64,000 nt of DNA, taken from NCBI RefSeq assembly GCF_041146795.1, contig NC_135170.1, forward strand, positions 33,745,033-33,809,032. The letters run 5' to 3'. This stretch comes from Maylandia zebra (taxonomy: Eukaryota > Chordata > Actinopteri > Cichliformes > Cichlidae). Shown piece after piece: positions 11,253 to 23,660 of this stretch (position 1 is the stretch's first letter; each line of letters opens with the position of its first letter). Under the pieces are notes generated by a model. That model had not been told where the DNA came from. It saw only the letters and a list, made by a program, of their open reading frames with translations, and did not search any database. Position numbers and translations under genes: made by a program.

Positions 11253-12901
11253 CTTTGTCCTTTTAAAGCTTGTGTGCTTGCACCACCTGCTGGGCAAATG
11301 AGGCACAAAGATTGTCTTCTATAAAAGTAGCCACCTGTCCTCAAGTCAAAGCCTGACGTCTCCTCCTGCTGCTCTAAGATGTGTGCATTCAGAGGAGAGA
11401 AAGAGCGTCCTCCTTTGTCCTTGGTCCAGCTTTAGAGCTGCTGTTTGGGCCTCACCCGTGTTGCCTCGCTGCTTTCTTTAAATAGAAGTACAACTCAGAA
11501 CCTTAAGGGCGCTGCTTCTGCCAAAATTAGAGGTGCTTATTGTTTAGGTCCTGCTGATTTCAAATCACGAAAGGCTTTCAACATGTAGCTCTTGCTGAGA
11601 GAATTGCATGCTTCTGCGCACTTACTGACAGCTAATGTGTCTTTTGTCCTCAGCCCGGGACACCCCCAGCCCCATCGACCCAGAGTCCATTCAGGTGCCC
11701 GTGACCTATGACCCCGACCCAGCAGACCTGGCTCTGTCCAGCGTGCCGGGCCAGGAGATGTTTGATCCGAGGAAACGCAAGTTCTCTGCCGAAGAGCTGA
11801 AGCCACAGCCGATGATCAAAAAAGCCCGCAAGGTCTTCATCCCCGAGGACCTGAAGGTGACCCGCTGCTCCGTCTCTTTGTGTTTGTGTTTATAGCCGTG
11901 TGAGATCAGATTTCATGTTCTGGCTGAAATGCCGTTATGTAAGAATGTGAGAGTCTGAAGCAAGTTAAACAATGAGGGGGAGGAAGACTTTTGAACTATA
12001 AGCAAAACAATCTGTGTTCTTAAATTCAAGTCATGCAAAAAAAACAAAGATAATGGCTACATTCAAGTTGGAGATAATATTTATATATCAATTAAAAAAA
12101 GGGTTTTGCATTTGAAATGTGGGACTGGGGATCATTTAAAATTTATTGAGCGTAGCGATTTTGCAGGGTTTACACCTAAATCCCGGATGAGCCCCCATTT
12201 GTTTCCCCAACCATACTTATGAATAATTATTTCACTGAAAAGGAATACACATGAAATCTGTAAGTCTGCACTAACGGTGTAAGTGATGCATGTATGAGTC
12301 GTGCATGTGCAGCAAAACAAAACAACTATAATTCGAACAGTAACGTGTTTCTGTTCTCGCTCACAGAGAGGTATGCTCGAGACAACTATATTAGGAATGT
12401 CCCCTATTTATGACATCATACAGAGCCAAAAGTAGGAAAAGGTACTAAAACTTTAGTGTTTAGAGCATCATTATTTGTGAGCACGTTAAATATGAGCATT
12501 CACCCTTTTAACTGTGTACAAATGACAGAAAATAAGGAAAAGCATAAGCTTTCAGCAGTTAGAATAAATCACTGTCTCCCCCTAGTGGATGGATCGGGAA
12601 CAGGCATCACATTCAGAGCTGTGTTTACTGTTTTTTTTAGCTCAGACTCTTGACCTCCCCATCCTGTCCCCACTGTTCTCCACAGGATGATAAGTACTGG
12701 GCCCGGCGCAGAAAGAACAACGTGGCAGCCAAGCGGTCAAGGGACGCCCGGCGGCTGAAGGAGAACCAGATTGCCATCCGCGCCTCCTTCCTGGAGAAGG
12801 AGAACGCCGCTCTCCGCCTGGAGGTAGCGGACTTGAGGAAGGAGCTGGGCCGCTGCAAGAACGTTCTGGCTAAATACGAGACCCGGCACGGGCCCCTGTG
12901 A
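3888..12901 (+). CDS. hlf: Hepatic leukemia factor, PAR-subfamily bZIP transcription factor
   Basis: Four coding exons: 3888-4002, 4954-5313, 11654-11856 and 12686-12901, joined in frame at GT-AG introns; 297 residues against 295 in human HLF. HLF binds D-box DNA as a homodimer or with TEF/DBP and drives clock-output and haematopoietic genes in the nucleus. Visible parts: conserved N-terminus (MEKMARPLP); [11 protein letters not shown] and [15 protein letters not shown] in exon 2; a Pro/Gln/Ala-rich linker (about 98-125) that is longer than I recall for mammals; the PAR region ([20 protein letters not shown] to residue 226); the basic region at 229-254 with N-x2-AA-x2-SR; and a zipper with heptads I255, L262, L269, L276, C283. 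The C-terminus is RHGPL. The first ATG has a weak context (C at -3), whereas Met4 has A at -3 and G at +4, so leaky scanning could give a form three residues shorter. HLF rather than TEF or DBP is called from overall sequence and from synteny with mmd. Which teleost co-orthologue (a or b) it is cannot be told. Confidence 0.96.
4003..4953 (+). other. hlf: hlf intron 1
   Basis: Donor GTACGT follows GAAG at 4002, and the acceptor TTTGCAG ends at 4953. I see no exon, repeat or RNA gene inside. A reading frame that continues through the donor (to 4118) is intronic. Confidence 0.8.
5314..7329 (+). other. hlf: hlf intron 2, first part
   Basis: Begins with donor GTAGGC. It holds a perfect CACGTG E-box at 5365-5370, about 50 bp after exon 2. 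No other exon or repeat could be recognised. The reading frame that continues into the intron from exon 2 (to 5495) is not conserved and is not treated as coding. Confidence 0.6.
5365..5370. promoter_or_regulatory. Perfect E-box (CACGTG)
   Basis: Canonical CLOCK/BMAL1-, MYC- and USF-type E-box just inside hlf intron 2. E-boxes in PAR-bZIP genes carry circadian control in the related Dbp gene; a role here is inference. One such hexamer is expected by chance every 4 kb. Confidence 0.3.
7330..8214 (-). mobile_element. 5'-truncated LINE 3' end, R4/Dong/Rex6-like, in hlf intron 2
   Basis: An unbroken minus-strand frame (about 8214 down to a stop at 7445) encodes the C-terminal part of a non-LTR retrotransposon polyprotein. 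Visible are the C-x2-C-x7-H-x4-C zinc knuckle ([18 protein letters not shown]) and, after it, [20 protein letters not shown]. This looks like the PD...D core of the restriction-like endonuclease of R2/R4-group LINEs. Reverse transcriptase is absent, so the copy is 5'-truncated, as usual for LINEs. About 110 bp of 3' UTR follow to near 7330. No frameshift or stop interrupts the remaining 250 or so codons, which suggests a young insertion. The clade is inferred from the C-terminal endonuclease and from R4/Rex6 being common in teleosts. The frame's extension above 8214 reads through a microsatellite and is not protein. Confidence 0.75.
8215..8313. repeat. Compound microsatellite (AT)n-(GT)n
   Basis: A pure AT repeat at 8215-8239 followed by mixed GTAT/GT runs to about 8313. 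It sits exactly at the truncated 5' edge of the LINE in hlf intron 2. Confidence 0.9.
8330..8720 (+). promoter_or_regulatory. Candidate regulatory island in hlf intron 2
   Basis: A GC/CpG-richer segment in an AT-rich intron. It carries two perfect CACGTG motifs (8348-8353 and 8672-8677, the second inside palindromic TCACGTGA) and a pyrimidine-rich tract between (about 8460-8580). It could be an enhancer or alternative promoter. Rat Hlf is known to use alternative promoters, but I cannot show homology to those. The call rests on composition and motifs only. Confidence 0.3.
8721..11200 (+). other. hlf: hlf intron 2, later part
   Basis: No exon, RNA gene or repeat that I can name. Reading frames here are short and lack domain signs. 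Confidence 0.5.
11201..11250. repeat. (GT)25 microsatellite
   Basis: Fifty bases of uninterrupted GT in hlf intron 2, about 400 bp upstream of exon 3. Likely highly polymorphic. Confidence 0.98.
11857..12685 (+). other. hlf: hlf intron 3
   Basis: Phase-0 intron with donor GTGACC after AAG and acceptor CCACAG before GATGAT. It separates the PAR-domain exon from the bZIP exon. Nothing else is recognised in it. Confidence 0.8.
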
Positions 12902-15900
12902 GCCCTCAAATCCCCACCCTGCCCATCCAGCACCACCACCATGCCCCCTCCTTCCACCTGACACCCACTCTACTCCCCAGACCTCCCTTCCCCTCGAATT
13001 TGAAGGACAATGTGTCTCTTTTGGTGGCACTGAATCCCCCCCCAGTACCCCCTGGCCCTTGAGCCCCTTCTCCTCCCACACCAACACACACCTGTATGAT
13101 TCTGGTATTTTTGACTTCTATCATAAGCTTCAATTTGTCTGTACCTTCTTTTAATTTCTGTACACATTGTTTGACTAAATATATATACATATACATGGAT
13201 AATGATATATATATATTTACACCTGCATACTTCCCACTTTAATGTACTGTGAGGAGTCATGAGCCAACCCACCAGCTGAATCCCCCCGCCCGCTACCTTC
13301 CACCTTTTGAGAAGTGATGCCATGTTTGTTGTTCACTTTCATACCGATTTTATACGTGACATCAGGACTGAAAACTGTCATTTCCTTTCTTCTTCGTGTC
13401 CCCGTAACGAGCTTAAGCGCCCGCTTCCTGCTTCAAACTTGCGTTTTGTTTTTGTTTTTTAAGCCCTGTTAAAGTTGTCTTCTTCTGTTAACAACATCAT
13501 CTCTTTTTTTTGTTCATGTTGTATTTTAGTTGGGTAACTCCGCCCCCCCCTACGTAAAGAAAACATGTCTCTTCCTCTGCAGTCATGCCCATTTTTCTTT
13601 CCTTCATCTCTCTCGGACACTGAGCAATAATTCCTGTCCACCGCTAACCCGACACAAGCATCTCTTAGCTCCGCCTTCTCTCCACATTGCATCCTAGCTC
13701 GTTAACTAAGCTAACGTTAGTTGACATCTGCACTAATGCGTGTCTCACAATCTGATCCAGTGCAATGTTTCCACTCGCTCAATTTCCTCTAACTCATATT
13801 TATCTACCTTTTATTTCTCAGATGGAAGATTGTTGTTTTGAGAAAAAATATATATATATATATACATATATATTTCTGTTGATATAATTGTTAGTATTAA
13901 TACTACTCTTGACATTGATGTTATTTAGCCTCCTTGTTTTTCAGATTTAAGCATGATTTCTTTGACAGAATGAAAAGCTCTTTGCGGTTATTTTCTCCCT
14001 TTTTTTTCCTTTTTTTTGTTTTGTTTTTGCAAAGTTGTCGATTTTTTTTGCTTCTGTTCAACTTAGCATGATTAATATGAGTGTTTTTACTTTAGAAATC
14101 AATCCAGATGTCTGTAGTCTCTCCTCATAGCTCTATGTTTGCCTTCTTTTAAAGATGGCTGTATGAATGTAAAAGGTGTTGACAAAAAGAGTTGGATGGT
14201 GTTGTCCAATACTGTGGTTAACCCAATCGATTTGTTTACTGCAGACCAAACGATTCACAACAGAGATGATATATTGGTTACAAGAGATATGTTTATATAG
14301 ACCTATTCTATAAGTTGTTCTTTTTGTACAGTATTTTTCCTATACATTACTGAACTGTGTATTTTAAAGGCACAACAGATCCAGAAAATAATTAAAGAAT
14401 ACAAATGTATAACTCAAAGACAAATGCATATACTGGTATTTTGATATTCTGTAACAGGTAGGATGTGGTAGATTTACAGAGATTTGTGGACATCCAGCGG
14501 CACCCAAAAAGCTCCCGGGCATCGTTATTATTATGACACTCTGGTTTGTGCAGGTGCCACGTTTAGGCTCCCATATAAATCTCATGTAACTCAAAAGAAG
14601 CAAATGCGGTTCAGAAGAGAGATTTGGGCCCGCGCACGTTCACCGCGGTTAGCGTCACAGCCTCCCCGGGGATCCGAAGCTGCCCGTGAGCAAGCTTTTA
14701 ATTGAATTTCCTGCTACATAATGAAACGCTTCACACAGCTCGTTGGTTTTCTTCTTCGATGGGATGAAGTTACTATGAAGGAAGGGAAATCTGTCGCTGG
14801 TTACTCTTGCTGCTCCGTGCGATTGGTTCCTTTTGGCCAATGCACTTGTAACGTGTCCCGAACCTGAGTGATAGACACCGAGAAGCTTTTTTTTTTTTCT
14901 TCTTCTTCTTTAAACAAAGGCTGACAGTCAAGATCTACAACGTTGTTGTAGTGTAGACATTTCCGAGCATTCAGTCCAATGCTGAAGCTTCAGCTTATTG
15001 TATGGAAGTTCAGATGTGCCAGCATTAAAATGAAATTAATGGAATTTTTCTGCAGTGGATCATCTGGTAACAAAATTACCACCCACCACTTTTTTTGGTC
15101 CTTATCCTTGTTTTTCTACACGTAATAAACTCAGTTTGTGGTTTTATGTGCTGGAGTATTGGAGATGATATTCCCAAATACGGAATTATTCATGTAATCC
15201 AGCACGTATGGCATTTTCCACATGAATAATGTTACATTCCTGCACAACTCACATTTTAGTAGGTTAAAGTCTAATTTATCTATTTGCATTTTGAAAGTAA
15301 GTAAATCTCTATAATTGGTAAACAGAACTTTGATTTGAGTAAATGATTTTATTTTCTTACTGGCATCCCTGGACTTGTTATGTTTGTGGTGACGTGTTGA
15401 AATTTTAGTCGTGAATTTCCATTTTGTTCTTTACGAAGTTGGAAGAAAAAAGGAACGACCCCAAAAAAGGCTGATATCCGCCCAGTAAAACAAAACTCGC
15501 ACATTCCAGCCTCAGCACCAGAGTCTGTTGAACGTAATCTATCTGATCCAAAGGCGTGCGCGATGTAAAATGATTATTTTGTAACTGTAAACTATCATCT
15601 CAGTGCTTCAGCGCTTTAGACGTTTCCTTCTCCATCCTAGCTGCACAGGCACACGGGAGAGCGTAAACAGAGTTTGCGGTAAAGACTGGAACGATGCCTC
15701 CAGAATCTCCGGAGCACCTTTCTATGAAATCGTATGCCGTGCGTGTATATATAAATACAGGAGAAAGCCAATAATGAACCCACGTGTATCCCAAAATGAC
15801 CTCACTGTCAAGTGATTTCACTACCTCACCCGGAAATGTTATCCATAATCCTGAGTCTATTCCAGTGCCTTGAATACACCGACTGTTTCCCAGTCTCTCA

Positions 15901-16200
15901 GCAATGTAGTTTTCATCGCAGCGCCACTCGGATAAGTTCAGATCTGCACTGAAGGGCTTCTTAGTGCATCAAAATATCTACACATTATATATACTAATAA
16001 CTCTCTCATGTCTTATTTTGGACATTACACCAGAACTGTAACCATTGTATTCATGGCAACACCAAAAGACTGTTTCAGAGTGTGCGGCTTAGAGTACTCT
16101 GTCTTGCTTGTCATGGAATGGATGCATAACATTTACTTGTGCTGTTCAGCCCTCAGCCTCTGTCTCTGTACATTGTAGTGTCTAATAAAATCCCAGTGCT
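12902..16200 (+). other. hlf: Probable long hlf 3' UTR
   Basis: No reading frame of note follows the hlf stop. T-rich and TA-rich runs (13180-13215, 13848-13870) and a pumilio-like TGTATATA (15744-15751) are present. The best downstream poly(A) signal is AATAAA at 16184-16189, which would give a 3' UTR of about 3.3 kb; human HLF mRNA also has a long one. An ATTAAA near 14391 could give a shorter form. The end is inferred. Confidence 0.45.
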
Positions 16201-17580
16201 TTTCTGCTTTGTCGTATTTTTCTGCCCGATTACAAAAGATCGCAGACGTTTGGTAAGAGTCCGTGTGGCACTGAACTCTGGGTCAGACTCGTTATTAAAA
16301 ATGTGTTTTCTGATGTTAATTTGTGACTTTTATATCTTTTTTTGTGCCTGACATGAAAAGCATCAGACAGGGACGTGATTGTTGACCAATCACATTTGAG
16401 CTGGCTGCGAACAGTGTGACAGTCAATTTGCTTTTTTTTTTGTGTCAGCATCCTTATTTTAAAAAAAAAAAAAAACTGGCACACAAAACAGGAAGCCATG
16501 ATGATCCAGTAAAACTGAGAAACTAATTAACTCAATCGGTTAAATATTTATTAAAATAAAACTAGAAAAGGATGGATGAGTAGTTTTTAAAGTAAACTGA
16601 ACTGCACATCAATCTTCTCTTCAAAAGCACTCAATACGTGCTGTGTGAGCTTATACAACCTTCATTTACTTAATCTGAAGAATCAGTTTTTCCTTAATGT
16701 GTTCAGAAGTTTCCACTATGGGGTGCCGGTTTAACTGGGTGCGTTGAGAGGACGCCCACATGTCAGTGCTGAGAACGGCCGTTCCGAGTCCGACCCGCAG
16801 CCCTTTGCTACCTGTCTGTCCTCGTTTTCCTGTCGTTTCTTCACTTATCTAATAAAACTGAAAAAGGCCAAAAAGAGACTCCAGTCTGAGCACTTCCCAT
16901 AATCGCAGACACTCGTCGGCGGAGGCTCAACTCATCCTCTTCGAGCTACGATCTGATTCCTTGGGTCAACAGCTGCAGCTCGTGGCTGTAGGTGAGGGTG
17001 GGAATGTAAATCACCCAGTAGATGGACCAGTGGGATCACAGGATGGTAACCTCAGAGATATTTCCTGCTTTGTGTGAAGAGAAATGATGCTTTGTGTCTA
17101 AGAAACGCAAAGTAATGTAAATATCACACCGAATACTGAATCCTGTTTGGATTCGTGCTTCAGGGCCTTGAATCACTTTTTAAAATTATGATCATAAAAG
17201 TTTAAATTAATAAGTTTAAAAGTGTATAAATCAGGCTTGACACTCACTACCAAAAATATATTTGTACCACAAAGAAGTAAAAGTTGTGACATTAGCGCTG
17301 AATATAATATAACGAATAATTAAGCAGACTCTGGGGCTTTCTTGTTAAAGCAGAATTACATATTTATCTGTTGTAGAGGGATATTAAAAAAACCCAGCAG
17401 CAGCCTAAATGAAGAGCCTGAGATGTGCTCGTCTAAATCCTCTTAGAAACTCAAAGGCAGATTCTAGTTTCTTTTGTATGGAGCGTCTAATGAGAGCTGG
17501 ATTAGACACAGACACAGTCAGTGCAAAGTGAATTTAGGAGAAAACCTGAAAGAGATGCAGACGTAGGGTTTCCTCGTTTT
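16201..17580. other. Convergent intergenic gap between hlf and mmd
   Basis: Lies between the inferred 3' ends of two converging genes. It holds a poly-T/poly-A pair (16431-16475) and possible minus-strand poly(A) signals. No gene seen. Confidence 0.5.
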
Positions 17581-19055
17581 TTTATTCTCACATCAGAAAG
17601 GTGGAGAAGCTTTCGTGGTTATGCAGCACCGTTAACAGCCAACAGAAGATATGAGAAGAATTTTGTTTCCCCTGCAAAGGCCAGGAGCATGTCATTAACA
17701 GAGCAAAGAAGAGAATGTACAAACATTACAAAACAGTGGTTAAGGAAATCATTCAGCTCCAGACATCACTAAGAGGAAAGCAACAGGATTATAACTGTAC
17801 AAATCAGGAGCCGTGAAGCTAATTTACAAAACCAGCAGCATGAGACAAAGACAGGAACACGAGGATTTCCCCACTGATCAGACCCTTCCAAAGACTGCAG
17901 ACGGGGAACGCTGCTCAAACCTGAGCAGTCAGTGGAAACAAATGTAATACTGGACCACAGTACAAAGGTCGTGCATACAAACACTGTTCACATTACAGAG
18001 AAAGTGGGGAAAAAAAAAAAATCATTCTGTCTCCTTTATCCACCTCACCTGATTTCTCTCTCATGGTTTGGCTCATTACCAAAAATCCCACCTTGCCCGA
18101 GTCAAACTGAAATAGCATGAGTCGCTTTCATTACGCCTGCCCACCAGCAGGGGGCGCCAACTACTTAGAAAAGAAACAGTGGTTCTCTGAAAACTGCATC
18201 TGGTCACAGAAACAAAGCGCTGTGCATTAGACCAAAAAAGTGCAAATGTGAATCAGATGGATTTAAAACATCACTGTAACTTTACAGAAAGCAAAAAAAC
18301 AAAAACAACTCCATGTGTTCACAAAACGTTAACAGCAGAATACACTGAAGCACTGAGCGGCTCTACACACTGTACATGTGTAACTACTGAGAAGAGTTTT
18401 CAATGTCGGCTTGTTTGGCATTGAACGTGTGGTTAGATCACTACTTTGCTTCTTGTTTGATCAAGTTTAAATCAGTTTTCCATTTGAAGAAATGCTTCAG
18501 TTTAGACAACATTACAGACCTTTGGCTTCTGTTAAATAAAAGTTAAATTCAGCTCCTACATTAACACTAACGTCTGATATAACATCATATAAGAGCTACT
18601 GATCAGAGTGGATATTTAGCACCTCATTCGATATCCTCCCTCATGTTCAAAACACTGAAACTGATCAATCTCCGAGTTTTGACACTCAAATAACCCCCAA
18701 AGTGGAATGTGACTGACTTCAAGTGATACAAAAGACGGCTATCAAATTTCTCAAATACTCTTTCAAATATTTATGAATGTGCCAAGGTCAACAGCAAGTG
18801 TAAAAGTTCAAAATTCCCTTCCTGACTGTCAAAGGATTTGTTTTTATTTTTACAAAACGGCTATAAAGTAGCTTTTCTTCATTGGCTTAAAAATCTGTTT
18901 TCCTTGTTAGAAAACAGTAAACAATTCACGGTCATTGTTTTCGTAAACCTTACGGCTGTCGTTGCAGCTTCAGCGGGCAGTCGAGGGAGTCGCCCCGCGC
19001 TCGGCGCGAGAGCACGAGGGTGACGGGACGGGAAGCGCCCTGTCTGGGGTCGCGG
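17581..19055 (-). other. mmd: Probable mmd 3' UTR
   Basis: No frame of note follows the mmd stop on the minus strand. TTTATT at 17581-17586 reads as AATAAA on the minus strand and would end a 1.5 kb 3' UTR. The first 100 bases after the stop (18960-19055) are strikingly GC/CpG-rich for an otherwise AT-rich UTR. A nearer signal at about 18842-18847 could give a short form. Confidence 0.4.
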
Positions 19056-22000
19056 TCACGAGTCGAGGAGGGTGTCTGAGCTGGGAGCGTTGTAGAGGTA
19101 CTTCCAGATGGCGTAGTAGTGCACTGCCGCCGCCAGCGCCACGAACATGTGCCAGATGGCGTGGGCGAATGGGATGACGCCATCGCTCTTGAAGAAGAAG
19201 ACACCGAGGCAGTAGATGAGTCCTCCACAGGCCAGCTCCTGAAGACCGTCTGTGTTGCTCTGCAAAAACACACAAAAATGGATACATGTAACATATTCAT
19301 TAAACATTACTGTTTAAAACACATTGCTGACTGTGCACTGATTGGTTGAATCGTTACAACCTGACCAGTGAGCAGGTCGGTAGGAAGAATCGGGCAGCTG
19401 GTTTGTAGCAGCTGAACCCTCAAAATGAGATTGAGTAAACCGTTTTTTGTAAGCGCATCGTGGACGGCGCCGTTTTCACAGACGGAAGACAAAGTCGAAA
19501 ATAACTTTGCAAGAATGATTTGCTACACCTGAGCAGCTAACCCAAGTAAAGTGTGCAGGACATAACAGGAGCCAATGGACATAATGAAATATCAGAAAGT
19601 GCACACAAACCACCAAAGCACCACAAAATCCTGCAAAATATTAACAATAAAACATGCAGCATGCACAGAAAAGGATTACTGAGATGTGTGGCTGCTATTT
19701 CCACTGAGACCAGTAGAAGCAGAGATTAAAACAAAGACGAGGCGCCACAGCAGGATTCAAAAATTATTTTTCAGCTCTGAATCGTTTTATATGAATCATT
19801 AAATCACAAAGAAAACTTTAAATGCATCGTTTGTTTTCTGTGAACTCTTGTCAAACACCCTAAAGAGGAAGTAAGACACACTGCTAACAGCTCCACCCTG
19901 CAGATGTTCGGTTTATCGGCTGAGATGAAGAAGTGATGTGAGGGTTTAAGAATTAAGCTGAATGTGATTGTGCTTGTATTAATAAAAATATATATTACCA
20001 TTGATGTCACCACAGATGCGGGAAAAAATCCCATCGACAAATAGAAGGCCAGCTCAACGAGTTTATACCTGTGGAGGCAAAAAAGGGGGGAAAGTGTGTG
20101 TTTACGAGGTCTGTGCCATGCAAAGGAAAAGTGAAACACAAGCAAGGCAGGGAGATGATCAGATCTGACACAGGCGGCGTTTGGAGGATGTGACAAAGTG
20201 AAATCATGAGGAAAACGGATTTTCGGGCATGAGTGTAGAGTTTTGAGACGTGTTTTGTATCCAGGGAAGAGTTTCGAAGCACTGTGGTTACTTCAGACTA
20301 ACACAGAAAGACATTTCTAGCTATTGTGATTTTTCTTTCCTGGCTTTCTCAATAAAATGTAAAAAAACGAATGAAGAGTGAAAAACACTTTGCGAGCTCA
20401 CTTTTCATGGTAGTTGAAGACATAAATGGTTCCAGCAGCAGCCATGAGCCACACAAACCAGCGCATGTGTGCTGCGAGGGGGCCCAGTTCACGCAGGTTC
20501 AACCTGAATAAAGATGAAAATCCAAATTAGATCAAGTTAGATCTCCGTGTATGACTCAGGTCCAGGGGAGTATATCATGCTGTCTGTCTGACACTCACCA
20601 AGGTGTGTAGGAGGCAGCAATGAAGAAATAGATGACCACTCTGTCACACATGTGAAAGCAATGCTCCACTGACCTGAAACAGACGACACTCAGGTTTATG
20701 CCGTTTTCCTCAACAACCATCATTTTCATGCCCACTTAGGCAGAAACATTTCTGCCTAACAGGACGTGAGATTGTGTTTCCATACCAGCAGTGAGTAATT
20801 TGCAAGTGTATGGAAATTATTGTCTGAGCAGGACAGACAAAGAACCACAAAAAAAAACAAAACAATGAGGTCGCAGGTCATTTGTCTGCAGCGTGACGCA
20901 AATGCAAACAAAGTGAATTTGCTAACACGCTAAAGGTAAACAAAAGAAGATGGGACATACGAGTCACCATAACAGGTCAACATTTCACAGTATCAAAGTA
21001 TGAGAAGCGCCACACCCACTCACATGATTTTAAAAAAAGCAAAAGAAATAATGAAATGGAAAGAACACGCTAACGAAAGCATTACTCGATACACAGTAAT
21101 GTTGTAATTCGCAGCGGCGTCTGAATATGTAGCATTATGTCCTGCGCAGTGATCAAAAATGATAGAATGACAGAAAAATGGCCGATGGATGAGAAGAAAG
21201 ATGGCAGCGTATATCTACCTAAAAGCAACAAAGTATTTGTGAAAGCAAAGCAACAAAGAATGTTGATTTTATTCATTTAGCTCACACCAAATATCATCAT
21301 CATATTTTAATTATTTAATAACAAGAAAACAAAGGACTGTCCAAATGTGTCTTTTCCAAAAAACTCACGATATCCGGAGACTGATCGTATGTATGAAAGC
21401 TTTTATTAGAACAGTCACTCAAGGTAATACTTGAAATTCCATGAGATGACCTCAAGCACAGATTAGAAGTGGGCCATAAGGGTCCGTCTGCTTTGCATCA
21501 CTTAAAATAGCACCAGATTTATTTTTTTTTTAATGGATGCACGAAGCAGATGATGAGGACAGGAAGTCAGAGAAATGGCACAGAGAATGTGGGCAATTTC
21601 CAAAAATAAAAGAGCCTGTGCAGACTAAACGCTCCACTTTGGAAACACTGGAACAAAACTAACACAAAAACACACACACCCACCAGTATTTCTGGCATGA
21701 ATCTTCTGCCTGAGTGCTTATTAATGCTTCAGTCCTCACCTCATGTGACTCTTCTTCCAGGTGATGATATGAAACACGGTGGAGACGAGGAAGAGGGCAC
21801 ACAGGCCCATGCCGTACACCCAGGCCGTGATCCTCTCCCAGCGGTTGTCCGACAGACAGTGCAGCAGCGTCATCCCCACGAAGGCTGGCACGATGAGGAG
21901 CTGCAAGGATGAGGGAGAAATCACAGAATAAATAAATTATTAAGACAGTTAAAGAGCAACTGTGAAATTACACGGAGGCCTAAACAGTTTGGAGCCACTC

Positions 22001-23117
22001 ACTGCATGGGTGTAAAAGTTTGCAGCATGCTCATAGCAGGTAGGCTGGTAGCGGCAGTTTGCAGAGGCCCGTCTGTTCATGAACCTGAAACACACACAAA
22101 AACAAACAGAACAAAACATTAAAAGACCCCACGGCACCTCACCAACAAACCCACCCTTCAGTATCTGCGCTTTAAGAGAGGAATTTAATTACATCAGAGG
22201 GACAGCTCAGGTGGAGACAAAGTTTGAGCTGTGGATGTCCCTAAAAACAAAAGCATCCAAAAGAAGAACTTTATCTAGACAATATGCGTACACTGATTTT
22301 TTTGAATATTTATGTACATTTATTTATTCATTCTAACATCACATATTACACAACCCGTGCAAAACAATTAACATAGGTTACATGTTGTATATGTGCTTAT
22401 ATATGTGCCTGGCCTTTATTCTTATCATTAGAGCTATCCTACCTTCCAAGTACAAAAAAAGAAATACCAGCAGACAGATGAACAACAATATTCTCACATT
22501 TAATGCTTTGAAATATATTTTTCTTAACACTGAAAAATGCAAATACTGCTCAAATCACACTTACTCTCCTGCACTGAAAAAAGTCTGTACACAGTTTCAA
22601 GTAAATTATGATTTTGTTTTAAACTTTATTTAAAAAATAAACCAAATCATTATAAACAGTGGCTCAGTGTGATCATATTAAATAGTCTAGAATTAACAAC
22701 AACATCTGCCATTAGCTTATTTTACTGTCTCCGAACCAAAAGATTAAGATATTTAATTAAGATTAAGTGTAAGCTGTAAGTCGAGGCCAGAAAATGAAGC
22801 ACTTTTTTAAAATCAATGTTCGAAAAATAATTTATTATCACTCGTAGACTGAATTATTAATTTTAAATCACAGTTTAGCGCCAGTTTGTTAAAATTTAAA
22901 CGTTTCGATATTTAAAGTGAAAGTTCCTTTCGTTTGTCTAAAACAGCGCTTTGCTAACGGCCAGTAGAAAGAGGAACCTAAACACTGAGTGCTTTATAAA
23001 AGTATGTAGCGTTGAAACCTCCCTGTTTTTTCTCCAATCTCATCCAGGCACAACCAAAACAGCATTTCTCGTTTTTCAGATTTCCGCTTACCTCTGAAAG
23101 CTGTTCACGCGCTTCAT
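19056..23117 (-). CDS. mmd: Monocyte to macrophage differentiation factor (PAQR11), seven-pass membrane protein
   Basis: Seven coding exons on the minus strand: 23117-23092, 22084-22003, 21900-21740, 20673-20599, 20503-20402, 20068-19999 and 19259-19056, all with GT-AG borders; 239 residues against 238 in human MMD. It belongs to the PAQR/hemolysin-III family with seven membrane helices; mammalian MMD sits in Golgi/lysosomal membranes and is linked to macrophage activation. The family metal/hydrolase core is visible: H80 in STVFH, D100 in MCDR, and H205 and H209 in HAIWH. The cytosolic N-terminus ([17 protein letters not shown]) matches the mammalian protein closely. The last few residues ([10 protein letters not shown]) differ from human. 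The ATG has G at -3 and the first exon codes for only nine residues. MMD rather than MMD2 is supported by the hlf neighbour. Confidence 0.95.
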
Positions 23118-23660
23118 TCCGGTGTCTTTTTTAACCGCGGGAAGCAACGAAAAATGGACCACAGCCAGCAAAGTAAAGAGCAAAAGCCCAGCTTTAAAGA
23201 GGGAGGGATAAAACAATAAACTGTCCTGACAAGCCAAAGGAAACGAAAGGCCTAGCATTAGCTAGTCGGCTAACGTTCTGCTGTTCATAAGCTAACTTGC
23301 ACTACGGCTACAAGGCACCGGCAAAATTAATACCCCTGCTGCAAAGGCACCATTTTAGTCTTTTTCGTAATACCATTCTGCAGCAAATACTGACTCACTG
23401 CCTCTTCTTTACGCAATAAAGATCCATAAGCACCCTGTGGCAGCCAAGACAAACTAAAAACACCCCCGCAAATAAGCAACCCCGCCGGCCAAAGACGAGC
23501 TGCTACCCGCTGATCCGCTCTACAAAAAATATGATTTCTTTTTGAGCTGCACAGAGTCACAGCAGTGGTGAGATGCTGAGTGGCACGGCATGAGCCAATG
23601 AAGAGCAACGACCTCGGAAAACGACCAATCAGATCTCAGGTGGGCGGGATCCTGTAGAGG
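23118..23660 (-). promoter_or_regulatory. mmd: mmd 5' UTR and promoter
   Basis: Upstream of the mmd start lie two CCAAT pentamers (23595-23599 and 23625-23629, written on the plus strand) and a GC box GGGCGGG (23642-23648), with no TATA box. This is a usual set for a broadly expressed gene. The reading frame at 23327-23608 has no family similarity and is not called as a gene. Confidence 0.5.

Noticed and set aside
12637-13087. Minus-strand frames opposite the hlf bZIP exon
   Set aside because: Shadows of the strongly conserved bZIP coding sequence.
23327-23608. 93-codon minus-strand frame upstream of mmd
   Set aside because: Lies in the mmd promoter/5' UTR among CCAAT boxes; the sequence has no family similarity.
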